Assembly: GCA_030867875.1 (NCBI GenBank)
Contig: JAOWCC010000019.1
Span: forward strand, 105,697,006-105,761,005
Length of the DNA: 64,000 bases
DNA from: Actinernus sp. WN-2022
Taxonomy: Eukaryota; Cnidaria; Anthozoa; Actiniaria; Actinernidae
Reading direction: 5' to 3'
Shown here: positions 11,665 to 23,600 of the stretch, piece after piece
Layout of the letters: every line of letters starts with the position of its first letter
How positions within the stretch are numbered: the first letter of the stretch is position 1
The notes under the pieces: generated by a model
The model's database searches: none
What the model saw: the letters and a program-made list of their open reading frames with translations, nothing else
Told to the model about the DNA's origin: nothing
Position numbers and translations under genes: made by a program

Positions 11665-14600
11665 ATAATAATGTTTATTAAAGCACTTGATTGGCAATTT
11701 ACAATAATAAAAATTGAAATTGAAAAACTCAAGTTTTCAGATAATACATTTATGGTATATAGTAATATTGTATAAAAGGCAATTAAGGTAATGTGTTTAA
11801 ACATGTAAGGCTATGGGTTAGCATCCCATTTACGGACACAATATGGTAAAAAACTGTTACTGAAACGAGTACTTCTGCATTTATACAAGGGCAGCTTCCT
11901 AGGATTTCTAAAATTATAATAATGGTCAACAGGGTCAGGTAACAGGCTGCGGAGTTTACTAGTAGTGTTTAAATTGTTCTTGTAAAATGATTTACATAGA
12001 AATTCTCTTCGCTCCTCAAGAGTGGTTAGATCTAGTGCAGTTAGTCCATTAGTGTAGGACAGATGTGGAAAGATGACACGAAGAGCACGACGTTGGATTT
12101 GTTCAAGTTGATCACTTAGTTTGCGCGACAGTGAAGTGTGCCATGATATAATTTGAAGAATTATATCATGTCAAAAGTGCAAACGAAGAAATATATATCT
12201 ACGGACGCGAGCAGCTCGATCGTTTCACTTTGGTCAAACTCGGACTGTTTACGACTGGAACCTGCAGTTTTATCGGACCTGCAGACTAAATTGTAAACGT
12301 GTGGCCGTGTTCAGGCTAGTAAATCTAGCTAGCTAACCACAGGAGGTAGCGAGCTTCTTTAGCCTGAACATTTTTTCTGCTCTGGTGATTAGCTAGCTAG
12401 TGGTCGGTGGAATACTTTGAAGTTCCAAGCTACCTAGCGAGGTAGCTTGAATAGAATCTAGCGCGCTAAAAAGCCCATCGATGACAGATTTTAGTTATTT
12501 TAAGGTTTTGAAATGTACACAAATGTCAAGTCAGTGTTATCATCCGATCTAGCCGACTTCTAGCTCTCGCTACGACCACGTTCACTACTCGCTCCAAGGT
12601 AATTTCTCTTACCACGACAACTACCGGGTGTATTGTACGTCAATTGAGCCATCATGGATAACGAGGATCGCCAAACACCAGTCAGTAGCAGTTTTTCGCA
12701 CAGTTTTAATATTTTGGTTGAAATTTCAATTGAGCACTTTGGCGGTCAATTATTTGCGATTACGAAACACTTGCGCCAAGGGCAGTTATATTTCTATCTT
12801 TTAGAGGTCTTTAGAGATAGAAACAAACCAGAAGAGGGAAAAACAAAAAGTAAAACCTACTAAGTTACTAGGTCTGAACAGTACTAATTTATTAACTAGC
12901 TGCGAGTTGCTGACAGATATCTCAAGACTCTAGCTAGCTGCACGATAGTAGTCTGAACATACATACACACATGAATAAGTAGTGTTTTCAATAAAAGATC
13001 AACTACTTTAATTTACATACGAGAAAACAAAAATATTAAATTACATACATGTATATATATACTAGGGGAGCAGAGAATGAAAGTCACCGCGCTACCGGCC
13101 ACTCCTAAAGACTGCTAATAATTCTTCCCTTTGGTTATTACTAAGATGATTTCAAATGAAAGTGTATTTCATCTTCAATCTCATGTGGCCCGAGTGAAAG
13201 CCCAGATGGGCTCTTGTTAATTATGTAAAACCAATCTTAGAGCTATGTCTTATTTGCTTTCCTAGGGCCATAATTTATCCATGGTGTCCTTCCAGCGGAT
13301 TGCTCGTAACACACAAGAGCATTATTTCAAATCTCACCCATCTGCTGGCGACGTTGAGGTAATCCCAACCTGCTACTGACAACATTTGTTGACATGAATG
13401 TTTCTTCCATAGACCAGTTTATGGTTCATGCACAGTTGTAGAAATCTTTTGTTTATTTGGTGGGTAGGCAGATGTCAAACAATGGTGGCCTGCCAGTTGA
13501 AGTAAAAGACTGGAATAACTGCGCATGAACTGACTATTAACATGTCAATCAAGATTTTCTTTTGAATGGCACAATTATAAGTGCTGCTTTTTTCAAGTAT
13601 TTCCTTAGGCCGGCAAAGAAAGTGGTCAAGTTGTATTATTTAATTGTCAGGTATTGTCAAATGTTTACAAGGCTTAATGATAACAAATAGTAAAATATAC
13701 AAAGGAGTAAACTAGAAGCCAGGAGAACCACCATACGTAAACCACGTAAGTTTGGTCTGCAGCAAGACAAACTGATTCAAATGTACAACAGAAAACACAA
13801 TTACATGGATTACAAAGCACAAATCTAAACCAAGTGTACACTGTATCCTTCCTCGCACTCTCTGTCTGCTTACTGTTTTGTTTGTATTGTTCTTTGCTAC
13901 CAAAGAGCAGTCAACAGGCTCGTCTACATGCAGTGAATACATATAAAGCTTTCTTTTCCTTTGCATGCTTGACTAGAATGTCAATTACAGTAAAAGTAAT
14001 GGTTTGTTGTTTTGTAGAGGGAGTACTGGAAGATAGTCCAATCACGTGAACGATACGTGTCCATCCATCAAGCCAAGGTGGACACTGAACAGCATGGCTC
14101 CTGCTTTCCTGTAGGCAAGACCAATCCCTACGCCAAGTAAGTCAAGTAACCAAACGTCTACCTCCCAGAGAGCGGTACGATAGAGCGATACGATAATAGT
14201 TTACAATTGGGTACCAAATGGTAGGCTGTTGGTAGGTGGTTGTTGGATTTTCTAAAGCTGTCGGTAGGTTGTTGGTACGGTGTCGGTACATTGTTGTTTA
14301 ATAGGTTGTTGAAGGGTTTAACGTAGTTGTCGGTAGGTTGTCGTTGGATTTTCTAAAGCTGTTGGTAGGTTGTTGGTAAGTTGTCGGTACATTGTTGTTT
14401 AGGTTGTTGAAGGGTTTAACGTAGTTGTCGGTTGGTTGTCGGTAGATTTACTAAAGCTGTCGATAGATTTACTAAAGCTGTCGGTAGGTTGTTGGTACGT
14501 TGTCGGTACATTGTTGTTTAGGTTGTTGAAGGGTTTAACGTAGTTGTCGGTAGGTTGTCGGTAGGTTGTCGGTAGATTTACTAAAGCTGTCGGTAGGTTG

Positions 14601-17600
14601 TCGGTACATTGTTGTTTAGGTTGTTGAAGGGTTTAACGTAGTTGTCGGTAGATTTACTAAAGCTGTCGGTAGGTTGTTGGTACGTTGTCGGTACATTGTT
14701 GTTTAGGTTGTTGAAGGGTTTAACGTAGTTGTCGGTAGGTTGTCGGTAGATTTACTAAAGCTGTCGGTAGGTTGTTGGTACGTTGTCGGTTCATTGTTGT
14801 TTAGGTTGTTGAAGGGCTTAACGTAGTTGTCGGTAGGTTGTCGGTAGATTTACTAAAGCTGTCGGTAGGTTGTTGGTACGTTGTCGGTACATTGTTGTTT
14901 AGGTTGTTGAAGGGCTTAACGTAGTTGTCGGTAGGTTGTCGTAGATTTACTAAAGCTGTCGGTAGGTTGTTGGTACGTTGTCGGTACATTGTTGTTTAGG
15001 TTGTTGAAGGGCTTAACGTAGTTGTCGGTAGGTTGTCGGTAGATTTACTAAAGCTGTCGGTAGGTTGTTGGTACGTTGTCGGTACATTGTTGTTTAGGTT
15101 GTTGAAGGGCTTAACGTAGTTGTCGGTAGGTTGTCGGTAGATTTACTAAAGCTGTCGGTAGGTTGTTGTACGTTGTTGGTACATTGTTGTTTAGGTTGTT
15201 GAAGGGTTTAACGTAGTTGTCGGTAGGTTGTCGGTAGATTTACTAAAGCTGTCGGTAGGTTGTTGGTACGTTGTCGGTACATTGTTGTTTAGGTTGTTGA
15301 AGGGCTTAACGTAGTTGTCGGTAGGTTGTCGGTAGATTTACTAAAGCTGTCGGTAAGTTGTTGGTACGTTGTCGGTACATTGTTGTTTAGGTTGTTGAAG
15401 GGTTTAACATAGTTGTCGGTAGATCTCCTAAAGCTGTCGGTAGGTTGTTGATACGTTGTCGGTATATTGTTGTTTAGGTTGTTGAAGGGTTTAATGTAGT
15501 TGTCGGTAGATTTCCTAAAGCTGTCGGTAGGTTGTTGGTACGTTGTTATTTAGGTTGTTGAAGGATTTAACGTAGTTGTCATTATATTTCCTAAAGCTGT
15601 CGGTGGGTTGTTGGTACGTTGTTATTTAGGTTGTTGAAGGATTTAACGTAGTTGTTGGTAGATTGTCACTATATTTCCTAAAGCTGTCGGTAGGTTGTTG
15701 GTATATTGTTGTTTAGGTTGTTGAAGGGTTTAACGTAGTCGGTAGGTTGTCATTATATTTCCTAAAGCTATCGGTAGGTTGTTGGTACATTGTTGTTTAG
15801 GTTGTTGAAGGATTTAACGTAGTTGTCGGTAGGTTGTCATTATATTTCCTAAAGCTATCGGTAGGTTGTTGGTACGTTGTTATTTAGGTTGTTGAAGGAT
15901 TTAACGTAGTTGTCATTATATTTCCTAAAGCTGTCGGTAGGTTGTTGGTACGTTGTTATTGAGGTTGTTGAAGGATTTAACGTAGTTGTCATTATATTTC
16001 CTAAAGCTGTCGGTGGGTTGTTGGTACGTTGTTATTTAGGTTGTTGAAGGATTTAACGTAGTTGTCATTATATTTCCTAAAGCTGTCGGTGGGTTGTTGG
16101 TACGTTGTTATTTAGGTTGTTGAAGGATTTAACGTAGTTGTTGGTAGATTGTCACTATATTTCCTAAAGCTGTCGGTAGGTTGTTGGTATATTGTTATTT
16201 AGGTTGTTGAAGGATTTAACGTAGTTGTTGGTAGATTGTCACTATATTTCCTAAAGCTGTCGGTAGGTTGTTGGTACGTTGTTATTTAGGTTGTTGAAGG
16301 ATTTAACGTAGTTGTCATTATATTTCCTAAAGCTGTCGGTGGGTTGTTGGTACGTTGTTATTTAGGTTGTTGAAGGATTTAACGTAGTTGTTGGTAGATT
16401 GTCACTATATTTCCTAAAGCTGTCGGTAGGTTGTTGGTATATTGTTGTTTAGGTTGTTGAAGGATTTAACGTAGTTGTCGGTAGGTTGTCATTATATTTC
16501 CTAAAGCTATCGGTAGGTTGTTGGTACGTTGTTATTTAGGTTGTTGAAGGATTTAACGTAGTTGTCGGTAGGTTGTCGGTAGATTTCCTAAAGCTGTCGG
16601 TAGGTTGTCGGTACATTGTTGTTTAGGTTGTTGAAGGATTTAACGTAGTTGTCGGTAGATTTCCTAAAGCTGTCGGTAGGTTGTTGGTGCATTGTCGGTA
16701 GGCTGTCGTCAAACACCCTACCGACAACGTAGTTTGGTACCCAATTCTAAACTATTACGGAGCGGTACTCCACCGCTGAAGTACATGTAACCGCACCACA
16801 GTATCATATTCCCTTACACCATTGGTTGATGTGTTCTGTCTTGAAGGTCAGGTTGGAATCTCAATGTTCTTCCTCACCTCAAAGGTTCACTTTTGAGACA
16901 TGCTGGGAACGTTGAAGGTTCGTTTTAATCCGATAACAATACACGATTATCAAAGTGCATATGAGCCCTAACCATGCAGTTATCATTGATTTAAAGGTCA
17001 AAGTGCATATGAGCCCTAACCATGCAGTTATCATTGATTTAAAGGTCAAAGTGCATATGAGCCCTAACCATGCAGTTATCATTGATTTAAAGGTCAAAGT
17101 GCATATGAGCCCTAACCATGCAGTTATCATTGATTTAAAGGTCAAAGTGGAAAACAAAGTGACCGACATAGGAAAAATAACTAGTCTGCCATTTTCGATT
17201 ATTAATGAATCAAATCTCAATGACGTCATTGAAGTCAAAAGCCAATTACCCTATATCATTATGACGTAACGGCTTGTTTATGAGGGGGACAGAATCGACA
17301 TGAACAATAGAATTTTGAACTAAATCTGCTCTGCTGAGGAAAATTTAACTTCGAATTGTCTGGTTTCCAGATATCAGCTGTATCAATGTTTATCCCACAA
17401 TATTTACCGTCTTTGGTGGCTGTTACCGCTATTTTACGTTCTACAAAATGCATTTGATAGCGATTTCCTTTGTGTTGTTGCTGTTTTGTCCCCCTCCCAC
17501 GACCGTGATCCTTAGCGTTTAAACAATAGATTGTTTTGATTTGACGTCATAATGATATAGGTCAATTCTAGTTCATTTTGCTCGGTTTTATGCCAGCTCC

Positions 17601-20600
17601 ACTTATTACAAGATATTTCAATAAGATTGCAAGCATCAAAATATTGAATGTCTGATGCCTAAGCAATAACTGAACAATAAACACATTTAATGTGATGACT
17701 CGATTCATGTTCAACTAATTAGCATCGTTTGACTTAAATGACGTCATTTGAACTATTTGTAATGCATTATAAAGCAATATTATGACACATGTCCCAAAAA
17801 TGGTTGAACAAGATATCTCATACTCATTAATTATTCATGAGGTAACCAACCAACCATGTGCCCAGAATTCGATCACATGACGATCCTTGAAACCCAGGAA
17901 AGTACTCCCAGAACACCCAGGAGTACATTCAACCATTTTTTTTTCCAGTCCAAGGACTGAATTTATTTTGTTCCAGTCCATGCAATGGAACAAAATTAAT
18001 TCAGTCCTTCTAGGAGTACTTTCCGTGGTTTCAAGGATCGTCATGTGTTCGAATTCTCGGCACATCTCGACATCAAGGTTTTCTATGCTTTCTAGCGGTA
18101 TGTTCAAGCTTGTGGCCTCCAAAGCGGCAACTTTGTTCCCTCTTGTCTGCCTCCATTCTTGAAAAAATATTCACTGCGGCCCAGTTGTTCTTGTAACGGG
18201 TTGACAAGGGCACAGCATTTGTTAACACTTCTTCTTCTTCCCTGCTGCTTTTCACTTTCCTAAAAGTTTTAGAGGTCGGAAGTCTTCCTCGTCGCTCTCA
18301 CGACAAGCCATGCTGACTTGTCTTACAACTGTACAAACTAAATTCTGAAATTTGCTATTATAATTCACGTACTCCAGTCTCTAATTGCGCGGACTTGAAA
18401 TCCCGTCCAGTCCGCATTGTCGGCTTTGAAACATGACACTTTGCACCTAAATCAACGATGTCAGGCTAGGGACCATAACCACTTTAAGTAAATGTAGACA
18501 TTAAACTAAGTAGTGTTCTCTTTCCAAAGACACGAGATTTTAGTTCCCTAGCTTTTGGATCCATCTCAGTTCCTTGTCTAACGGTAACTAATGGCAAACG
18601 ATTTGTGGTCTGTTACGCGGTTGAAGTTCATTAGCACAAGATTACAGCAGCTATCCCTGTTCAGTTTCAGTTTCCTCTCTCGGATGCCTTGTCAACACTG
18701 ATGGTGCTTTTAGACAGGGCTCCAAATTAAACTAAAGTTCTAGTCACACTTTGCGACTAGTTACGAAAATTTAGTCGCAAGTTCGCACTTTTTATTCGCT
18801 AAAACAGAATCCAGCAGTCTTATGAGATAAAGCTGCGCCCACGACATACTTTAAAAAGAGACCGCTTTGAAATGGCGTCTGAGCGAAGGTTCATGTCACT
18901 TGGTTAAAGTGAAAGAAAAAGGAGAAATGAAGGTAAATGGTGCGTGATTTTGCTGAAAGATTATAAAATCCCAACGAAGTATACTCTGAATTTCTAACGA
19001 GACCTGAAACAACAAGACTTTTGGACATTACTTTATTGATTTATTTGTGTGAAAACTAGTTGCCAAATTTATAACTGCCAGAAAAGTTTTAGTCGCGAGT
19101 GATAGTAATTTGGTCGCATTTACAACTGTATTGGTCGCAATGTCGAGCCCTGAGACAAGGATCTTGTTGGAGTGTTGTCCCAGCTAGGGTTAGATCAACA
19201 GGACAATAATTTAGTAGGACAGTAAGGACAGTAATTCAGTGGTTTTTTTTTCACAAAAACCTTGAACAGAAGGAAACAGAAAGCAATTGGACCAGCGTTC
19301 TGTCATCTTGAATACCGGATATTTTGGGAAATGATTGGTCAACATAGTTAACTGTCCGACAGCAATCTAAATCCATGTTATACTGCCATTGTTCTGCATT
19401 TTGTCCCCCTTGTCTCCATGCATGAGTAATTGTGAGACAAGTTGCACAGGGGATGTCACACTGTGCAATTGCTTCCACAATTGTTTCAGCGACTTGTCTC
19501 CCAACTAAATTGCGAGACAATTGATCGAGGATGGGGAATTGTTACTCGCCAACCAACACTTACCTTAACTTTAGTTCTAGTTGGATAATGTTATTTCTGT
19601 CCTACATGTTCAAGGTCTGTCTGTACCATGGCTGAATGTTGACATGATTTTCTCAACGGATAGATGGAGGGTTCATTCCCTCGACATGTACACGATTGAC
19701 TTCCTGCATTCTTCTGCTGACAAAGTTTGGTGAGTTAACATTTAGTATGCTGTGCAGTGTCCCTGAATTAACTCTTTACAGATCTCCTAGTGGACCTTAA
19801 TCAGTTGGAATCACCTTTCAATACTTACTCTGGGTTAGAAGAGGTTTCATTGTCAGCAATGTTGATTACGCCCCGTGATACAGACTTGTTGTTTATTGCA
19901 GGTACGGTGTTCCGGAAGCTGACATGGATAGGTTCCCTGAGAGTAGAATATCAAGAGGAGGAGGGGATGGTGGAGATGCAATGGTAAGTGTGGACAACAT
20001 CAGACAGAACACTTCTACATCAGAATGTTATCAGAATGAGGTCCAAGTGCTGTCCAATTTTATGACTGGAAACAAAAGTAGTGACTGAAAACATTGTTAC
20101 TTCCCTTGAGCCACAACAGAACAGTTAGGTATGACTAGGAAGCTCTTTGGACTACCAGCCTTGCTCTACCATTGTAGTTCTGTTGCCATTTCTATTCGTG
20201 CAGCACATGGGATCTGGGTACGAGATTGATGCGAGTCTGCGCATGCGTCGATTTCAACCGCGAAATCCATTCTCGTTCCCAGTGCCTCCTCAACTTAACT
20301 TAGTTAAAGGCACTGGGAACGAGAATGCGGGAAATGATGCTCGCTCGCATCATTTTGGTTGAATTTTCACTCGAAATTTGGACTTCAAAGCATTGTTTCA
20401 GAAAAGTACGAGCTTCGATTTTTAAGTCCTTTCAATGACCAGTCCCAAATTTAATTGGCTTGATGACTAAACTAATAAAACTCTAGCCCCCAGTCTTTTT
20501 TGCGATGTGTCGAGTTTTTAAACAGAAACCATGTAGGAGTAATTATAGCTGCTCCCGCGATTTCTACCGCTGACTGGACATGCGCAGCATGTTACAGACC

Positions 20601-23600
20601 TGTCGGTTCGGCGATCAAACGGGGAAACATTTGTTGCGGTAGCAAAATGTGCTGAATTTCACAAATGTTTCCCTAACAATGTGTCCTCGTTTGCGCAGGA
20701 TTTTACAAGACAAATATATTAATTTAATGACGTATATGTTTAGTCCGTGTGTGTGTTTTAGGTATTCAGTTAAATAACAATATCAGGAATTCACTATTTC
20801 TCAACACTTTTTTTTCTGCATTTGTTGGACCAGACAACCTTTATTGAAATAGGTATACATTACGTTGCGTTACAAGAGCAATATTGTGATACTTTTTAAA
20901 GTACCTAAAACCTAACTAGCGAAAAAAGGTGGAGAAAAGGTCCTGTAACTAATGTTAGAGAAAGCGCAAGAAATATGACTTAGTTAGTGAAGTTATTCAT
21001 TTGATTCTTGTATAGTTAATAGATGCAATGGTAAGTATTAACTCTGTTAACTATGATTCTTGTATTATTTGCAGGTTTCGCCCTCAAATCTTTTGAGAGA
21101 AACTGGTCTTACGGTGACAAGACTCGTACAGAAACAAGGCCAGTTTGTTGTTGTTTCTCCCAAGGTACGTTATTGTCTGTATTATATCGAGAAAGGAACA
21201 ACATATTTATCAGTACCGTATTCTTCTTGACTTCTGGGAAAGTGATAAGAATCGCTTGTATTTTAGAGTTTGCAGGTGAATCTGGGGATAACGTAACTGA
21301 GTGAAACGTTCACGAGTGACTACTGTGTTGCCTGTGTCAGCTTGTTAAGAAAGGACTTAAACAGGATACAATACTTTAAAGAATATGGTCCAGCGGTGAT
21401 GTTTAGCAGTTTTCGGTGATTGCTTTGGTTTTGCGTTTACTTAGCTTTTCTATTGGCTGTGGGAATGTTTTGTTATCAGTCACCGAATCAAATTCCAGAG
21501 TAAAACCAATCGTGGTTTTGGTCCGTCACGCCACGCCATCAATCCACGATTGCGTTTTCTTTTCCTCCTGAGTGGTTGCTTTCTCATGCCAGTGAAACCA
21601 ATCGGTATTCACTTTAGTTCGTGATTGGTTCGTTGTAATTGCTTTGGTTTTGGTTTTACTACAGTCCATTGAAACCTGCTCTATTTCCACTTCGTGAGAC
21701 TCAAACTAAACAGGAAAACTACAAAAGAAACTTTACAAAATCAGATTCAAATTGAAACACAAAACAACAGGGCCGGGTTGTTCAAAGCCCGATTAGTGTT
21801 AATCCTGGATTAACTCTGCACAGAACCTATTGGTTGTCATGGAAATTAACCCTGGATTAGCACTAATCGGGCTTTGAACAACCCGGCCCAGGACTGTAAC
21901 GATTTTCGAAAGCGTACAAAACCGACTTTTCAACTGTGACGAAATGGCGGCCATAGCGCGCAAAGCATGACGGTTGGTCTATATTCTTTGACAACAGCAA
22001 ACACTTTATTTGTACCAACATGTAAAGATAATACAAAATAAGAAAAAAAGATAATATGACTTAGATACGGTACTGGGTGAACTAGAATAACTATAAAAAG
22101 CTAGGCCACCAAAATTAGATAATACATAATATTTTCAAAGGCAATTAAGATGGCGCAGCTTTTGCTGTAATGTCAGCAACAACTTACTTTCCACAGTGCT
22201 TAGAATGTCCTTATCAACTCTTAACCACAGGTCAACCAGGACGTTAATCATAGTAATTATTGATTTATGATATGCATGCCGAAGGAGGGTATGTTTGTAA
22301 CACTATAATGCTTTATTTTGACCAGGCCTATCACTGTACTATCAGCTGTGGTTACTCTGTGTCAGAAGCTGTTGCATTCGCCTTCCCTAGTTGGCTCCTC
22401 CGTGTGACGTCACTTCACAAGGTAGGAGAGGAAAGTCCTGGGAGTAATTCATTTCAAGAAAGAAAAGCCATTGTATTAGTTTCTTTTTTTAATCACCAGA
22501 GATTCTGGTTTTTTTAACAACTACTCATTTGCTGTGTTTTCTCCGAAATAGGACGTACTGGAAGACTGGCCCTCCTTCCCCTACGATAAAATGGTGATAG
22601 GAATGGCAGATGAGGTTAGCACATCCGGGTTACACAGTACCGTTTTACCCTTAAGAACTTACCTACCACTGCTCATGCCTGGAAACCTAGCATAGAAATT
22701 AGTTGAGCGCTTTCAGTGATACAATATGTACCAGAAGTCACAACTCCTTGCAATTAGAAAAGTCTTTAATTACTGAAAGGGGCAGTGTTACGGAAGAGGC
22801 CTTTATATTCGTTCTCTGGGACAGACACTGAACTTTATTCAGTTCAACGAGTTTCGTAAGAACTGACGCCAATCTCGCACATGTGGATGGTTAAAATGAA
22901 AACAAATTTGTATAAACGACTAACAAACTGTGTACAGACAGTCTTCAAGGAAAATATTGCATATCATTTCAATCAAGCATTGAGGGAGGGAACTTTAACT
23001 GTTTGTAGCCAATTAACAGCCACCAATCTAACATCGACTCCACACGTGCGCAACACCATGACACAGCCCCTTTAAGAAAATCATACATGTTTGCATCTAC
23101 GGTTTATGTCGAAAGCACGCATGGTAGTTTAAAAAGAGCAACGATTTTGTTTTGACAAATGGCGTACAATGTCTACGTTCCAGTTAATAATGGGGTATCC
23201 TCTAATGCGGTAGTTATTTTGCTTTGTAATCATTAGATAATGAATGAAAGCCAAGAAGTTCTGGAGTGTATTCACAGAGAGTTAACTCGTATCAGGTAAA
23301 AACCGAATGACTTGCTTTGTTTATTATGTAGTTTCATTACAGGTCTCTAATGGTATTTTATCAAGGACAGGTATCTCACAACTCGGTTAAGGGGGAAATC
23401 ATTCTACCAAGGGTGTAAAGAGTACTCAGTCAAGATTAGTAAACATGCCATCGGGAGGAGGAGAATTCAAAGTGAATCTACAGACAAATTTACGATGTTA
23501 GGCAAAGCTTGCTCGCCACCAACATTCTGTAAAATGCATGTATGGTTATTAGCTTGTCGCTATCTGATTATCTAATCTTTTAAAAAACTTTACACACCGT

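Noticed and set aside
16879..17269. Overlapping 119- and 104-codon frames on both strands
   Set aside because: Explained by the 48-bp repeat.
18073..18255. - strand frame with KNNWAAVNIFSRMEADKREQ
   Set aside because: Weakly reminiscent of recombinase-type or ZMYM-like N-termini, but too short and broken by a frameshift to annotate.
19251..19520. 89-codon - strand frame
   Set aside because: No recognised family and no splice or start context; left unannotated.
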